DNA of 64,000 bases from Rhodococcus pseudokoreensis (GCF_017068395.1 NZ_CP070619.1:8370001-8434000), one strand, 5' to 3'; positions 24,393-34,784 are shown, counted from the stretch's first letter. The notes: generated by a model not told the origin, from the letters alone. Translations and numbers: made by a program.

Positions 24393-25823
24393 TCAGGCCG
24401 GCTCGGCGGCGATCCGCCCCGATTTCACGGCGGCCACCAGTTCTGCGTAGTCGGCTTCGGTCTGATCGGCGTAGCGGACGGCATACCGTCCGATCGCCTC
24501 GTCGAGTTCAGTGTCGCCGGCAAAGTATCCGGCGAGCGCCCGCGGATCGAGGGAGCGGGTGTGTGCACGCGCGAGCAGGGCACCGGCCAGTCGGCCGTAG
24601 TCGTCGAGATGGTCCCGTTCCAGACCGGTCGGATCGATGTCGCCTTTGAGGTTTCGGAACTGCCGCACGATGTAGGGGAGGCCGTCGATCGTCGTCCAGC
24701 CCAGGAGGATGTCCGACTCCGCTTGCACCAGCCGGGCGCCGTGCACGATCCGCTTGCCCTCGTGCTTCGGTTCGTCGACCGGCAGGTATGCCGCCAGTGC
24801 GGACGGCCGGGCCTGTTTCAGTTGAAGAACGAGCACCTCGTCCCGATTGCCGTGCAGTAGGGCGATATAGCTGCGCAGACCCACGCTGCCGGTTCCGACG
24901 ATCCGGAAGGCGACGTCGGACACGGCGAATCGGGTGATCAGATTTCGTCGAGACTCCCGAAGTGACTCGACATAGCGTTCGAGCCCGTCGGTCACCGCAT
25001 CGGCGGTCGCGCGATCCACGTGGGTGAGAATCGGCGGATCGTCGATGAACCGTCGGCTGCGGATCCCGGTCTCGTGGTTCTCGATGTGGGCGGTCCATTT
25101 CGCCGCCACCTTCTCGCTGGTGTTGCGTCGCGCCTTCTGTGCGGCCTTGTCGAAGTCGTCGAGCAGGGCGTCGGCCTTCGCCCGCGCGAGCACCGACTTG
25201 TCCGGCAGCGCATTCCAGGACTGGAGGAACGGAAGTTCGGCGAGTTCGCGGATGGTGCGCCGATACGACTTGACGGCGTCTTCGGCGGCCTCGACGCACC
25301 CGCTCTCGGACACTCCGCCTTCGCGTCCGGCGAGGACCAGGCTGGCGGCGAGGCGTTTGAGATCCCATTCCCACGGACCGGGGATGGTCTCGTCGAAATC
25401 ATTTATGTCCATGACAATTTGACCGTCCGGCGTCCCGTACAGGCCGAAGTTCGCCGCATGCGCGTCACCGCACAGCTGCGCTGTCAATCCGGTGACCGGA
25501 GTAGCGGAGAGGTCGGCGGCCATCAGGCCGGCGGCGCCGCGGAAGAAGGCGAACGGCGAGGCGATCATCCGACCGATCCGCAGCGGGACGAGATTCGCCA
25601 GCCTGCCCTCGTTATCGGCCTCGACGAAGTCGAGCACATCCGGTCTGTCGGCGCCGGTCGCGGCGTGATCGTGTGCACGGGACGGCACGGTTGCCTGCAA
25701 CGCGTCCCCACGCGCGAAGACGTCGTCCGCGTCGTCCTGGGTTCGCAGGTCCACGGCGCGCGCTCGATTCTTCGTCACCACGGCGACACTATCGGAGGCA
25801 TTTGCGCGGGTACCACCGTGCAT
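24393..25823 (-). CDS. DUF2252 protein (kinase-like fold)
   Basis: 476 residues with the family signature TAQLCGDAHAANFGLYGTPD, then VMDINDFDETIPGPWEWDLK, which resembles the catalytic and metal-binding loops of aminoglycoside-phosphotransferase-like kinases. RIVGTGSVGLRSYIALLHGN further on is also typical. Activity of this family is not established. It is cytoplasmic and has no signal peptide. The exact start is uncertain; an internal GTG (VVTKNRARAVDL) is possible. Confidence 0.82.
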   Translation of the reverse strand: MHGGTRANASDSVAVVTKNRARAVDLRTQDDADDVFARGDALQATVPSRAHDHAATGADRPDVLDFVEADNEGRLANLVPLRIGRMIASPFAFFRGAAGLMAADLSATPVTGLTAQLCGDAHAANFGLYGTPDGQIVMDINDFDETIPGPWEWDLKRLAASLVLAGREGGVSESGCVEAAEDAVKSYRRTIRELAELPFLQSWNALPDKSVLARAKADALLDDFDKAAQKARRNTSEKVAAKWTAHIENHETGIRSRRFIDDPPILTHVDRATADAVTDGLERYVESLRESRRNLITRFAVSDVAFRIVGTGSVGLRSYIALLHGNRDEVLVLQLKQARPSALAAYLPVDEPKHEGKRIVHGARLVQAESDILLGWTTIDGLPYIVRQFRNLKGDIDPTGLERDHLDDYGRLAGALLARAHTRSLDPRALAGYFAGDTELDEAIGRYAVRYADQTEADYAELVAAVKSGRIAAEPA

Positions 25824-25952
25824 CGCGGATGCGTCGGCGCGGGCGTGCGCGTCGGCGAGGACCTCTGCACCCTTATCGAGTGCGTCGCGCGGTCTTAGAG
25901 TAGAACCAGCAGACGCGTCCGATCGGCCACCGCGATGTCAGCGAGGTTGCAG

Positions 25953-27317
25953 ATGGCGGCTCACTTCTCCGCGGAGCGTGAAATCCCAGGCCCTCGAGGC
26001 TTACCGCTCGTCGGCGTCATTCCAATGCTCGCGCGCGACCCGTTCGGCTACCTGGTCGGCGCTGCGCGCGACTACGGCGGATTGGTCCGAATGAGGTTGG
26101 GCCCTGCCACGGTGTACCTCGTCAGTGATCCTGCACATGTCCGGCACATCCTCGTCGACAATCATGCCAACTATTGGAAGGGCCCAATCCTCCGCGGGAT
26201 CAAACTGATCATCGGCGACGGGATATTCGGCAGCGACGGGCAGCTGTGGCAACGGCAGCGGCGCTTGATGTCTCCGGCCTTCCACAGGCCGCGTTTGACC
26301 GCGATGATCGGGGTCATGACCGACGTCGTCGAAGCGGCGACGGTACGCTGGAACGATCGGATCGTCCGAAAGACGCCGGTGGACATGCTCGAGGAAATGG
26401 TGCCGATCAACATCGAGATCGTCTTGCGGACATTGTTCGGCACGAGCATCGACTACAGCGAGATCGCAAAGCTCCGTGCCGCGTCCGATGTCATCTTTCA
26501 CCATTCCGAGAAGCTGGTCTTCAGTTTCTTCCTCCCGATGCGCATACCGAGGCCCGGTCACCGGCGCTTCATTGCCGCATTGTCCGTCGTCGACGAGGTC
26601 GTCGAGAGGATCATCGCCGAGCGCCGCAAAGACCCGGCCGACCGCGGGGATCTGCTGTCGATGTTGCTGCTCGCCCACGATGATGAAGGCACCCAAGCGG
26701 CTATGGACGACCGACAGGTGCGCGACGAGGTGATGAGCATCCTCATGGCGGGGTACGAGTCGACCGCCGCAGCGCTCGGTTGGACCTGGTACCTGCTGTC
26801 CCAGCACCCCGACGCGGATGCGCGATTGCAGACCGAGTTGGACTTCGTGCTCGGCGGTCGTGTTCCGTCGTTGCAGGATCTGCCACGGCTGGTTTACACG
26901 CGCCAGGTGATCAGCGAATCCCTTCGGCTGTATCCACCATTTCCGACGTTCTTCCGCACGTCCTACGACCGCGACCAGCTCGGCCCGTACAACCTGCCAC
27001 CGGATGCTGCACTCATCATCAGTCCGTATGTCACTCACCGCCTGACCGCCCATTGGCCTGACCCAGAGGAATTCGACCCCACGCGATTCGGTGCAGACCA
27101 CTCCACCGAGCGTCCGAACGAGGCCTACTATCCCTTCGGCCTCGGCCGGCGACTGTGCATCGGTGCGAACCTCTCTTTGCTGGAGCAGCAGGTCGTTGTC
27201 GCAACCGTCGCCCAACGCTTCGACCGCGAGATCGCGTCCGGCTATGTGCTCGAGCCCCATTACGACATCGCCTTGCGGCCGCGCAACGGTGTGCCGATGA
27301 TGCTCACCCCTCGGTAG
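25953..27317 (+). CDS. Cytochrome P450
   Basis: The ATG at 25953 has GCGAGG 6 nt upstream; an ATG at 25935 adds six residues without a clear site. 454 residues. The proline-rich start EIPGPRGLPLVG, the I-helix MAGYESTAA (oxygen activation), the K-helix ESLRLYPPF (ExxR), and the heme loop FGLGRRLCIGANL with ligand Cys402 are all intact. It is a soluble class I-type enzyme needing separate ferredoxin and reductase, which are not adjacent. Substrate unknown. Confidence 0.93.
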   Translation: MAAHFSAEREIPGPRGLPLVGVIPMLARDPFGYLVGAARDYGGLVRMRLGPATVYLVSDPAHVRHILVDNHANYWKGPILRGIKLIIGDGIFGSDGQLWQRQRRLMSPAFHRPRLTAMIGVMTDVVEAATVRWNDRIVRKTPVDMLEEMVPINIEIVLRTLFGTSIDYSEIAKLRAASDVIFHHSEKLVFSFFLPMRIPRPGHRRFIAALSVVDEVVERIIAERRKDPADRGDLLSMLLLAHDDEGTQAAMDDRQVRDEVMSILMAGYESTAAALGWTWYLLSQHPDADARLQTELDFVLGGRVPSLQDLPRLVYTRQVISESLRLYPPFPTFFRTSYDRDQLGPYNLPPDAALIISPYVTHRLTAHWPDPEEFDPTRFGADHSTERPNEAYYPFGLGRRLCIGANLSLLEQQVVVATVAQRFDREIASGYVLEPHYDIALRPRNGVPMMLTPR

Positions 27318-27538
27318 GTGGGGTCGCTGTGAATTATCTCGCGGTCGCCACAGGGCCGGGTCGCGCGATCAGGTTCGACCGCGCTGCCGCTGTGCCGAAA
27401 AGACCGCTGTCTTCGCCGCACGACATTGTGGCTGAAAGGTGGTTATGCTTCGGTTTCCGGTGGCAGGCAGCATCCGGCGCCGGAGACACGTTCCGGAGGC
27501 ATGCCGTGCCGCCGGGCCTTCCTTGACGGAGGAATGTC

Positions 27539-28810
27539 ATGTCCGCTGAACCCGTTGCCGCGACGCCCGAGAACCCCGCAGGCCACATCCGATTGACGTC
27601 CCACAGCGGCGGTGTCGGGGCCATTCCGGTCCACTGGGGCGCACCCACGGCGTCCGAGCGCGGTCCGGTGGTCGGCACCACCACCAATCGCGCCCACCGC
27701 AACGTGATCGGCACGCACAGCGGCTCGTACAGCATCTACCGGGCGCTGGCGGTCGCGTCGGGTGCGCTGTCGCGCCAGCACAAGGCCGACCTCACCAACA
27801 CCGCGCCCACCATTGCCATCGGTCCGTATCCGCAGTGGAGCGAGCCCGGCAAGATCGTGAGCCTGGACCCTTGGGGCGCCACGGTCGCCGAGGTCTTCGC
27901 GGCCGAGCTGGCGGCCGGCCACGACATCCGGCCCAGCATCGCCGTGACCAAGGCGCACGTGATCCTGCCGGAGATCATGGAGGCCATCCAGAAGGGTCGC
28001 CTCCACCCGGACGGCCGCTTCCTGCTGCCCAGCGGTGCTGCGCTGGTCACCAAGGCGGCGATCGAGCCCGTCTGGCATCTGCCGGGTGTGGCGGAGCGGT
28101 TCCACTGCAGCGAGACGGATCTGCGCCGCGTGCTGTTCGAGGAGACCGGCGGCATGTACCCGGAGCTGGTGACGCGCTCGGACCTCGAGGTGTTCCTGCC
28201 CCCGATCGGCGGGCAGACCGTGTACATCTTCGGTGACGCGCGAGACCTCGCCGATCCCGGGGTGGAGCTGACCGCACGGGTGCACGACGAGTGCAACGGT
28301 TCGGACGTGTTCGGCTCCGACATCTGTACGTGCCGTCCGTACCTGACACATGCCATCGAGGAATGCATCCGGGGTGCGCAGCGTGGCGGTGTCGGGCTGG
28401 TGTCTTACTCTCGCAAAGAGGGCCGCGCGCTGGGCGAGGTGACCAAGTTCCTGGTCTACAACGCCCGCAAGCGCCAGGTGGGCGGCGACACGGCCGATCA
28501 GTACTTCGCCCGCACCGAATGCGTGGCAGGCGTGCAGGACATGCGGTTCCAGGAAATGATGCCCGACGTGCTGCACTGGCTCGGCGTCAGAAAGATCCAC
28601 CGCCTGGTCTCCATGAGCAACATGAAGTACGACGCCATCACCGGCTCGGGCATCGAGGTCGGGGAGCGGGTGGACCTCCCCGCGGATCTGATTCCGGCCG
28701 ACGCGCGCGTGGAGATCGACGCGAAGATGGCGGCCGGCTACTTCACCCCGGGCGCGGTGCCGGACGCCGAAGAATTGGCGAAGGCCAAGGGTCGGGAGTT
28801 GGACGAATGA
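27539..28810 (+). CDS. GTP-cyclohydrolase-II-like protein of uracil catabolism (URC1-type)
   Basis: GGAGG precedes the ATG at 27539; 423 residues, much longer than RibA. The C-terminal half has the RibA zinc cysteines in [18 protein letters not shown] and the loop [16 protein letters not shown], as in GTP cyclohydrolase II. The N-terminal half is a specific extension. It is the first gene of a three-gene operon with DUF1688 and upp, the signature of the URC uracil-degradation pathway described in yeast (URC1, URC4, FUR1). There the uracil ring is opened after conversion to UMP or a related ribotide. Confidence 0.85.
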   Translation: MSAEPVAATPENPAGHIRLTSHSGGVGAIPVHWGAPTASERGPVVGTTTNRAHRNVIGTHSGSYSIYRALAVASGALSRQHKADLTNTAPTIAIGPYPQWSEPGKIVSLDPWGATVAEVFAAELAAGHDIRPSIAVTKAHVILPEIMEAIQKGRLHPDGRFLLPSGAALVTKAAIEPVWHLPGVAERFHCSETDLRRVLFEETGGMYPELVTRSDLEVFLPPIGGQTVYIFGDARDLADPGVELTARVHDECNGSDVFGSDICTCRPYLTHAIEECIRGAQRGGVGLVSYSRKEGRALGEVTKFLVYNARKRQVGGDTADQYFARTECVAGVQDMRFQEMMPDVLHWLGVRKIHRLVSMSNMKYDAITGSGIEVGERVDLPADLIPADARVEIDAKMAAGYFTPGAVPDAEELAKAKGRELDE

Positions 28811-30072
28811 GCCTGACCGGCGTCGGTCCCGCCCTGGACGTCGGGCGGGCCGAGGGGGCGGCCGCGGCCCTGCGCACCACGTCCGCCGTGCGGGAACGCG
28901 CGCAACTCCTGCTGCGTCGCGCGCGCGAGGGCGGTTCACACTGGTTCGGCGTGGACGACGACGCACTGCCGACTGCCGCGGACGAGGTCGTCGACGTCAC
29001 GCGTGCCCGCTATCCGGACCTGAAGATTCCGTACCACAGCCGGTGGCGCCATTTCGAGGCCGGCGGAGTCGATCGAAAGGCCGAGTTGGACGCACGGCTG
29101 GCGGCGCTGGACGCGCCGGGCCGCGCCCGCGCCATGATCGACCTCGCCGTCGTCAGCGTGCTGCTCGATGCCGGCGCCGGTCCCGACTGGCAGTACCGAG
29201 AGGCGGCGAGCGGGCAGCCCTTCACCCGTTCCGAGGGTCTGGGCGTCGCGAGTTGGCACGCCTTCCTGGGCGGACTGTTCTCGAGCGACGCGACGCAGCC
29301 GCTGCAGGTCGACGCGGCGGGACTGCGTGGCCTGGACGCGGACCTGCTGGCCGAGGCGTTCCAGGTGGGTCCGTCGAATCCGTTGGTGGGACTCGATGGT
29401 CGGGTGCTGCTGCTGCGCCGGTTGGGCGACGCGCTCGCTGCGCAACCCGACGTTTTCGGCCCGCACGGCCGGCCGGGTGGTCTGTTCGACCTGCTGGTCG
29501 ATCCACAGGGTTCGGCCGCTTCGACGGTCGCAGCCCACGACATCCTGTCGCAGCTTCTGACGTCGCTGTCGGGCATCTGGCCGGCGGGCAACGCCATCGG
29601 CACCGAGCCGCTGGGCGACTGCTGGCCTCACGAGGCCGTGGCCGGCCCGGGTCTGACACGGGGCTGGGTGCCGTTCCACAAACTGTCGCAGTGGCTGACC
29701 TATTCGCTTCTCGAGCCCTACCAATTGGCCGGCGTGCAGGTGGTGGGGCTGGACGCGCTGACGGGCCTGCCCGAATACCGCAACGGCGGCCTGCTGCTCG
29801 ACACCGGCGTCCTGCGCCTGCGCGACCCGGCTTGGACTGCGCGCAGCTGGGCGGCGGGCGACGAACTGGTCGTCGAGTGGCGCGCCCTGACGGTCGCGCT
29901 GCTGGACGAACTGGCCCCCCTGGTCCGCGAACGCCTGGGCGTGGATGCCCGGGAGATGCCGCTGGCCTGCGTCCTGGAGGGTGGCACCTGGGCCGCGGGC
30001 CGTGCGCTCGCACAGCGCACGCGTGGTGGACTGCCTCCGCTCTCCGTCGTCAGCGACGGCACGGTCTTCTAG
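28807..30072 (+). CDS. DUF1688 protein of uracil catabolism (URC4-type)
   Basis: The ATG at 28807 overlaps the previous stop (ATGA), giving 421 residues. Typical DUF1688 features include [40 protein letters not shown] and [16 protein letters not shown]. Its catalytic role in the URC pathway is unresolved, but yeast mutants cannot use uracil as nitrogen source. Coupling to the cyclohydrolase-like gene and upp strongly suggests the same job here. Confidence 0.87.
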   Translation: MSLTGVGPALDVGRAEGAAAALRTTSAVRERAQLLLRRAREGGSHWFGVDDDALPTAADEVVDVTRARYPDLKIPYHSRWRHFEAGGVDRKAELDARLAALDAPGRARAMIDLAVVSVLLDAGAGPDWQYREAASGQPFTRSEGLGVASWHAFLGGLFSSDATQPLQVDAAGLRGLDADLLAEAFQVGPSNPLVGLDGRVLLLRRLGDALAAQPDVFGPHGRPGGLFDLLVDPQGSAASTVAAHDILSQLLTSLSGIWPAGNAIGTEPLGDCWPHEAVAGPGLTRGWVPFHKLSQWLTYSLLEPYQLAGVQVVGLDALTGLPEYRNGGLLLDTGVLRLRDPAWTARSWAAGDELVVEWRALTVALLDELAPLVRERLGVDAREMPLACVLEGGTWAAGRALAQRTRGGLPPLSVVSDGTVF

Positions 30073-30092
30073 AACGAAACGAGGACGAACAC

Positions 30093-30722
30093 ATGGGGAC
30101 AGTACATCTGATCGACCACCCGCTGGTACAGCACAAGCTCACGATGATGCGTCGTAAGGATGCGTCCACCAACAGCTTTCGGCGCCTGGCGAACGAGATC
30201 TCCGCGCTCATGACGTATGAGGTGCTGCGCGACATCCCGATGCAGGAGGTCGAGATCGAGACGCCGCTCGAGGTCACGACCGGCAGAGTCATCGACGGCA
30301 AGAAGCTGGTCTTCGTCTCCATCCTGCGCGCGGGGACCGGCATCCTGGACGGCATGCTGACGATCGTGCCGGGCGCGCGGGTGGGCCACATCGGTCTGTA
30401 CCGCGATCCCAAGACCCTCGTGGCGGTCGAGTACTACTTCAAGATGCCCGGCGACCTGCACGAGCGCGACGTGGTCGTGGTCGATCCGCTACTGGCGACG
30501 GGCAACTCCGCGGTGGCGGCGGTGGAGCGGCTGAAGGAGTGCGGTCCCAAATCCATCAAGTTCGTCTGTCTGCTGACCTGTCCGGAAGGCGTTGCCGCGC
30601 TGGACAAGGCCCATCCCGATGTGCCGATCTATACCGCCGCCGTCGACCGCCAACTCGACGAGCACGGCTACATCCTGCCCGGCATCGGCGACGCAGGCGA
30701 CCGCATCTTCGGCACCAAATAG
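30093..30722 (+). CDS. upp: Uracil phosphoribosyltransferase
   Basis: ATG 30093 with GAGG about 8 nt upstream gives 209 residues, the usual length. [15 protein letters not shown] and the PRPP-binding loop [18 protein letters not shown] are diagnostic, as is the C-terminal uracil site [17 protein letters not shown]. It converts uracil and PRPP to UMP. As third gene of the URC operon it probably supplies the substrate for the ring-opening steps rather than acting only in salvage. Confidence 0.95.
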   Translation: MGTVHLIDHPLVQHKLTMMRRKDASTNSFRRLANEISALMTYEVLRDIPMQEVEIETPLEVTTGRVIDGKKLVFVSILRAGTGILDGMLTIVPGARVGHIGLYRDPKTLVAVEYYFKMPGDLHERDVVVVDPLLATGNSAVAAVERLKECGPKSIKFVCLLTCPEGVAALDKAHPDVPIYTAAVDRQLDEHGYILPGIGDAGDRIFGTK

Positions 30723-30736
30723 CACGTTGCCGGTGG

Positions 30737-31090
30737 TTACGCAGGGAACCGCAACGCGAGTGCTGTTTTGATCTCGATGTGACGCAGCAGGAAGGCGCGC
30801 TCGTCGAGTCGCTTGCGCCGCAGCCAGCCGGTGACCTCGTCGTTGCATTTGCTGGCGTTGCAGGAGCCGCAGGCCGGGGCGATGTTGTCGAGGGTGTACC
30901 GCCCGCCGCGGGACAGCGCCTGGACGCAGTCGCGTTGCAGCGGCTTGTCGGTCGCACCGCAATACGCGCAGCCGCCCCACGCCTCGGTGAGTGCACTCCA
31001 CTGCTCGTCGGTGAGGTCGTGCTCGACACTGTCCATCCGGCGCTTGCGTTTACGGGCGACCCTGGCCCTGCGACTTCGGTTGACCGTCAT
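30737..31090 (-). CDS. HNH endonuclease-like protein
   Basis: ATG 31090 gives 117 residues. A basic N-terminus (RSRRARVARKRKRRMD) is followed by the zinc pair CAYCGA, the degenerate HNH core LQRDCVQALSRGGRYTLDNI and the second Cys pair CGSCNASKCNDEV. The first HNH histidine position is occupied by DCV, so activity may be reduced or altered. It is convergent with upp. Confidence 0.8.
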   Translation of the reverse strand: MTVNRSRRARVARKRKRRMDSVEHDLTDEQWSALTEAWGGCAYCGATDKPLQRDCVQALSRGGRYTLDNIAPACGSCNASKCNDEVTGWLRRKRLDERAFLLRHIEIKTALALRFPA

Positions 31091-31116
31091 CGCCCCAGCG
31101 TAGGGTTCCGGAAGGG

Positions 31117-32490
31117 TCAGCCCGGGGACAGGGGCACGCTCTGCTCGAAGTTGAACACGTTCTCCGGGTCGTAGGTGGCCTTGACCTCGCGCAGCCGCTC
31201 GCGGTGGGAGCCGTAGTACTCGCGCTCCCAGTCCGACGCGGCGGCGTTGGGCACGTTGACGTAGGCGCCGTCGCCGTAGGGGCGCAGCGCCCGCCAGAAG
31301 TCGGCGGCCCAGCCCAGCGCCGCCGAGTTCAGTGCGGGGTCGTTCCACGCCGCACCCGGCTCGCAGTAGAACAGCGCGTCGCGGTGCGGGAACGCGGATC
31401 CTCCTGGCGGCGCCTGCCGCACGGCCCCGCCGAAGCTCGAGCAGAAGAAGTTGCTCGGCGGGCTGGGGGTGTTGTCCATGAAGTGGACGATCAGATCGAT
31501 CGCCTCGTCGGGGAACGGGCGGGTGACGAACTGGGAATAGAACTTCCAGAGGGCGACGTCGTTCGGCCCCCTGTCCACGTCGCGGTACACGGTCGGCCAG
31601 GAACCCTCCGTCACCGTCACCTCGGGACTGCCGATCGTCAACAGCGAGCGCAGTTGGTCCTCGAGTTCTCGCCGCGAACCGCCGTGCAGCAGCGCAGACA
31701 ACTCGACCGCGGTGGAATCCACCTCGAGTGCGCTCGTCAGCCGCTCGTCGGCGACCGGCGCCTCGCGCTGCCACGCTCGAAGCAGGTCACCGAGAGCGCC
31801 GTGACCGGTCCACCTCGCGACCAGGAAGGTGACGTCAGACAGCTCGTGCAGCTTCAACGTGTAGGACGTCGCGATCCCGAAGTTGCCGCCGCCCCCACCG
31901 CGGCACGCCCACAGCAGGTCGGAGTTGCTGTGCTCGGTGGCCTCCACGACCTTCGCCGAGCGTGCGCCGTCGGCGACCACGACCTCCGCGGCGAGCAGGT
32001 TGTCGCAGGCCATGCCCATGCTGCGGGTCAGTAGTCCGAAGCCGCCCCCGAGAATCACACCGCCGAGTCCGACACCGCCCTCCGATCCGGTCGGAACGGC
32101 GAAGCCGTGTTGTCCGAGCGCCGCGACCGTCTCCGTCTGCGTCAGGCCCGTTCCCACCGTCGCCGTGCCCGCCGATTCATCGATCTCGATGTTCTTCATC
32201 CGGCTGACGTCGATCACGAGGCCGCCGTCGAGTGACGACCAGCCCTCGAGGCTGTGGCGTCCGCTGCGGGCACGTAGGGCGATGCCTTCTTCTCGGGCCC
32301 AGCGGACCGCGTTGACCACGTCCTGCGCGTCGCAGCAGAACACGATGGCCTCGGGGTAGCGGGAATACAGGCGGTTCCAGCCGACCCGCGCCTCCTCGTA
32401 GCCGGAATCGCCCGGACGCACCACATCACCGGTGAGCATTGCGGTGGTGGCGGTGAGGGGCGTTATCTCTCGGTCAGTGCGCGAAGACAT
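31117..32490 (-). CDS. Berberine-bridge-type FAD-dependent oxidoreductase
   Basis: 457 residues. The FAD-binding domain has RARSGRHSLEGWSSLDGGLV, whose His is the usual covalent flavin ligand. The second covalent ligand Cys is replaced (GSEGGVGLGG), so the flavin is likely monocovalent. A BBE domain closes the protein (YDPENVFNFEQSVPL). Such enzymes oxidise alcohols, sugars or alkaloid-like amines with O2. Its start overlaps the end of the upstream permease gene by 17 bp, so the two are co-translated and the permease may import its substrate. Confidence 0.88.
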   Translation of the reverse strand: MSSRTDREITPLTATTAMLTGDVVRPGDSGYEEARVGWNRLYSRYPEAIVFCCDAQDVVNAVRWAREEGIALRARSGRHSLEGWSSLDGGLVIDVSRMKNIEIDESAGTATVGTGLTQTETVAALGQHGFAVPTGSEGGVGLGGVILGGGFGLLTRSMGMACDNLLAAEVVVADGARSAKVVEATEHSNSDLLWACRGGGGGNFGIATSYTLKLHELSDVTFLVARWTGHGALGDLLRAWQREAPVADERLTSALEVDSTAVELSALLHGGSRRELEDQLRSLLTIGSPEVTVTEGSWPTVYRDVDRGPNDVALWKFYSQFVTRPFPDEAIDLIVHFMDNTPSPPSNFFCSSFGGAVRQAPPGGSAFPHRDALFYCEPGAAWNDPALNSAALGWAADFWRALRPYGDGAYVNVPNAAASDWEREYYGSHRERLREVKATYDPENVFNFEQSVPLSPG

Positions 32491-33943
32491 CTGCGTCTCC
32501 TGGCTCGGTGTCCAGAACCTCGCGTTTGAATATCAACAGGTAGGTGAAATAGACGCCGCCCGCCAGGAGCAATCCGATCGCAATCAGTATCGAGGTCAAC
32601 GCACTCGAGGGCGACACGATCACGAACACCACGAAGGCCGACCACGCCAGTGCGCCGATTGCAATCGGTAGCTCGAAGCGCCCGAGATCGAACGCGCCCG
32701 CCTTACGATCCAATCGTTTGCGGACCGCGAGATACAGGACGATTATCCCGCCGTAGAGGACCGCCGAGATGACCGTTCCCACTGTGAGCAACTCCAGCAG
32801 TGCGCCGCCAGGCAGCGCGGCCATCAGCACGACCCCCACGACGACGATCAAGATGGTCGCGGGTATGGGGGTCTGCGTGCGCGGGTTGACACGGCGCATC
32901 ACCCGGTGAGCAGGGAAACGTGCGTCGCGCGACATCGCGAACACCATCCGCGAGCACGTCGCCAACGTCACCATCCCCGCGCCGAAGAAGGCGAACGCGA
33001 TCGCCACCAGCAGTGTCCTCTCCATCACCGGACCCAGCTGATCGCGCAGAATCGCCGCCACGGGCGTGTCACTGGCGCTGATCCGGGGAACATCTTTGAT
33101 CGCGATCGTGAGCGCGATCAGAAACACCAGTCCCAGCACCGCAGCCGCCACGACCGATCCCACGATCGCGCGCGGGACGCTGCGAAACGGATCCTTCGCC
33201 TCCTCAGCCATGTTCGCCGCAGAGTCGAAGCCGACGAGTGTGGCGAGCCCCATGATCGTCGCAGCCATCAACCCGCCGCCGACGGCGAAGTAATTGGGGG
33301 CGCCCTCGGCGACACCGCGGGAGGTGAGGTTGCCGACGGAGCCGTCGCCGGTGACCGCCACGGCGACGAAGAGCCCGATCGCGAGCACCACGACGATCAC
33401 CAGTTCGAGCCCTACCGCGCCCGACGTGATCAAGCCGACGAGGCGCGTCGAGAACACGACGAGCACCGCCTGGACAAGCACCACGACGAGCGTGATGACG
33501 CGCGCCGTGCCCTCGTCGGGCTCCATGCCGAACAGCGGCATGAGAGCGGAACTCGCCATCGCATTGTCGACCGTCACCACGCCGAGCGCCAGGTAGCAGA
33601 AGGTCAGCCAGCCGAACAACCAGCCGACCTTCGGGTTGGCCAGCCGTGACGCCCATTGGTATGAGGAGCCGCTGAGTGGGATGCGGGCCGCGAATTGGGC
33701 GATCACCAGCGCCACCAGGGTTTGTCCCAGAGCCACGACAACCCAGAGCCAGATCCCCACAGGCCCGGCGTCGCGAAGTACGTCGTCGTAGGTGCCGAAG
33801 ATCCCGACCGCCACCGAGATGAACGCGAACGAGACAGCGAACACCTGGAAGGAGCCCAGAGTTCGCTTCAGCTCCGGTTCATACCCGCAGTCCTGACATT
33901 CCTGATCGGCGGTCTGCGAGCCCATTACGTTCTCTGCCGTCAT
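32474..33943 (-). CDS. APC-family amino acid/amine permease
   Basis: The ATG at 33943 (MTAENVMGSQTADQE) with GTGAGG 8 nt upstream gives 489 residues; a longer reading frame upstream looks non-coding. Twelve membrane spans, the unwound TM1 motif SFAFISVAVGIFGTYDDVL, and GLATLVGFDSAANMAEEAKD in TM6 mark the APC superfamily (amino acids, GABA or polyamines). It forms an operon with the flavin oxidoreductase downstream. The N-terminus carries a Cys pair (CQDCGYE) of unknown meaning. Confidence 0.88.
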   Translation of the reverse strand: MTAENVMGSQTADQECQDCGYEPELKRTLGSFQVFAVSFAFISVAVGIFGTYDDVLRDAGPVGIWLWVVVALGQTLVALVIAQFAARIPLSGSSYQWASRLANPKVGWLFGWLTFCYLALGVVTVDNAMASSALMPLFGMEPDEGTARVITLVVVLVQAVLVVFSTRLVGLITSGAVGLELVIVVVLAIGLFVAVAVTGDGSVGNLTSRGVAEGAPNYFAVGGGLMAATIMGLATLVGFDSAANMAEEAKDPFRSVPRAIVGSVVAAAVLGLVFLIALTIAIKDVPRISASDTPVAAILRDQLGPVMERTLLVAIAFAFFGAGMVTLATCSRMVFAMSRDARFPAHRVMRRVNPRTQTPIPATILIVVVGVVLMAALPGGALLELLTVGTVISAVLYGGIIVLYLAVRKRLDRKAGAFDLGRFELPIAIGALAWSAFVVFVIVSPSSALTSILIAIGLLLAGGVYFTYLLIFKREVLDTEPGDADVFAH

Positions 33944-34137
33944 CTCGGCCGCCTCACGTTCGATCGGGAACTGCGGAGAAGGTGAATCGCTTTCGAAAAG
34001 ACCCGCGACAACGGGACCCGTTCCACGATCAGAGCGAGACCGGTCTGTTTTATCGTCCTCCTCGCGTGTGCGAATGTCAGCGATGATTCGTCTTTCTAAA
34101 TATTTCGGCTGCGCAGGATATTCGTCTTCACACACAC

Positions 34138-34172
34138 CTCGGCCGCCGGTGCCATGGGCTCCGGCGGCCGAG
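34138..34172 (-). terminator. Strong hairpin downstream of the secreted-protein gene
   Basis: CTCGGCCGCCGG (34138-34149) pairs perfectly with CCGGCGGCCGAG (34161-34172), a 12-bp stem with an 11-base loop. It starts 26 bp beyond the stop of the gene at 34198-34596. There is no T tract, as is common in actinobacteria. Confidence 0.6.
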
Positions 34173-34197
34173 TCGTCTCCTTCAGGTCGTCGTCACA

Positions 34198-34596
34198 TCA
34201 CATCCAGGGCATGTCGGGATCGAGCGGGTGGGAGATCACCCCGTCGTCGGGCTCGAGGGGGTAGTTGACCTGATGGATGGTCGCGGAGGCCGGACCGTAG
34301 AGGGATGTGCCACCGGGCTCGACCAGGGTGGTGCCGGGTTCGACGAGGGTGACCTGCGGCGGCACGTCCTCGTCGGGGGCGTCGCAGGAGACCATGGGCC
34401 ATGCATTGGCGCAACCGATGCGGTCCCTGACCTCGACCTTGTACGGGGAGAGCCCGGAATCCGGAGAGACGACCTGAGGCGACGTCGACTGCGCGGGTGC
34501 GGCGACGGCAGTGGCGCTCTGGCTCAGGAACATTCCGAGTCCGAGGGCGGCGCCCGTTGCGGCTGCTGCGGCGATGCGTGTCTTGGTCGAATTCAT
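34198..34596 (-). CDS. Small secreted protein of unknown function
   Basis: ATG 34596 (MNSTKTRIAAAAATGAALGL) gives 132 residues with a clear signal peptide ending near AVAAPAQ. The mature protein is acidic and Pro/Val-rich, with a duplicated short phrase TLVEPGTTLVEPGGT and two cysteines (GCANAWPMVSC) that may pair. No family recognised. It is single and closed by its own hairpin. Confidence 0.72.
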   Translation of the reverse strand: MNSTKTRIAAAAATGAALGLGMFLSQSATAVAAPAQSTSPQVVSPDSGLSPYKVEVRDRIGCANAWPMVSCDAPDEDVPPQVTLVEPGTTLVEPGGTSLYGPASATIHQVNYPLEPDDGVISHPLDPDMPWM

Positions 34597-34714
34597 TGCG
34601 TTGCTCCTGAGTCTGGTGTGGGTGGGTTTCCGGTGTCCCTTGTGGACGAACACCAGTCTTCGCCGTTACGGGGCCCCGCCAACTCCCCCCAGAGGGGTGG
34701 TCGACCCTCCATCC

Positions 34715-34736
34715 GGGGGTGGTTGTTTGCACCCCC
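34715..34736. terminator. Hairpin between DUF1931 gene and secreted-protein gene
   Basis: GGGGGTG (34715-34721) and CACCCCC (34730-34736) form a 7-bp stem with an 8-base loop, about 50 bp after the DUF1931 stop on the minus strand. Function as a terminator or leader structure is a guess. Confidence 0.35.
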
Positions 34737-34784
34737 AGGGGTGTTCCCAAAGCTGTGAATGGGCAGTGGCCCGCCGTCGGTGTG

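Noticed and set aside
30737..31774. HNH frame extended to 345 residues
   Set aside because: The extra N-terminal part is antisense-phase noise within the flavin oxidoreductase gene; the HNH protein starts at 31090.
34136..34780. G-quadruplex or riboswitch in the G/C-rich leader regions
   Set aside because: Only simple hairpins are visible; no conserved riboswitch core could be recognised.
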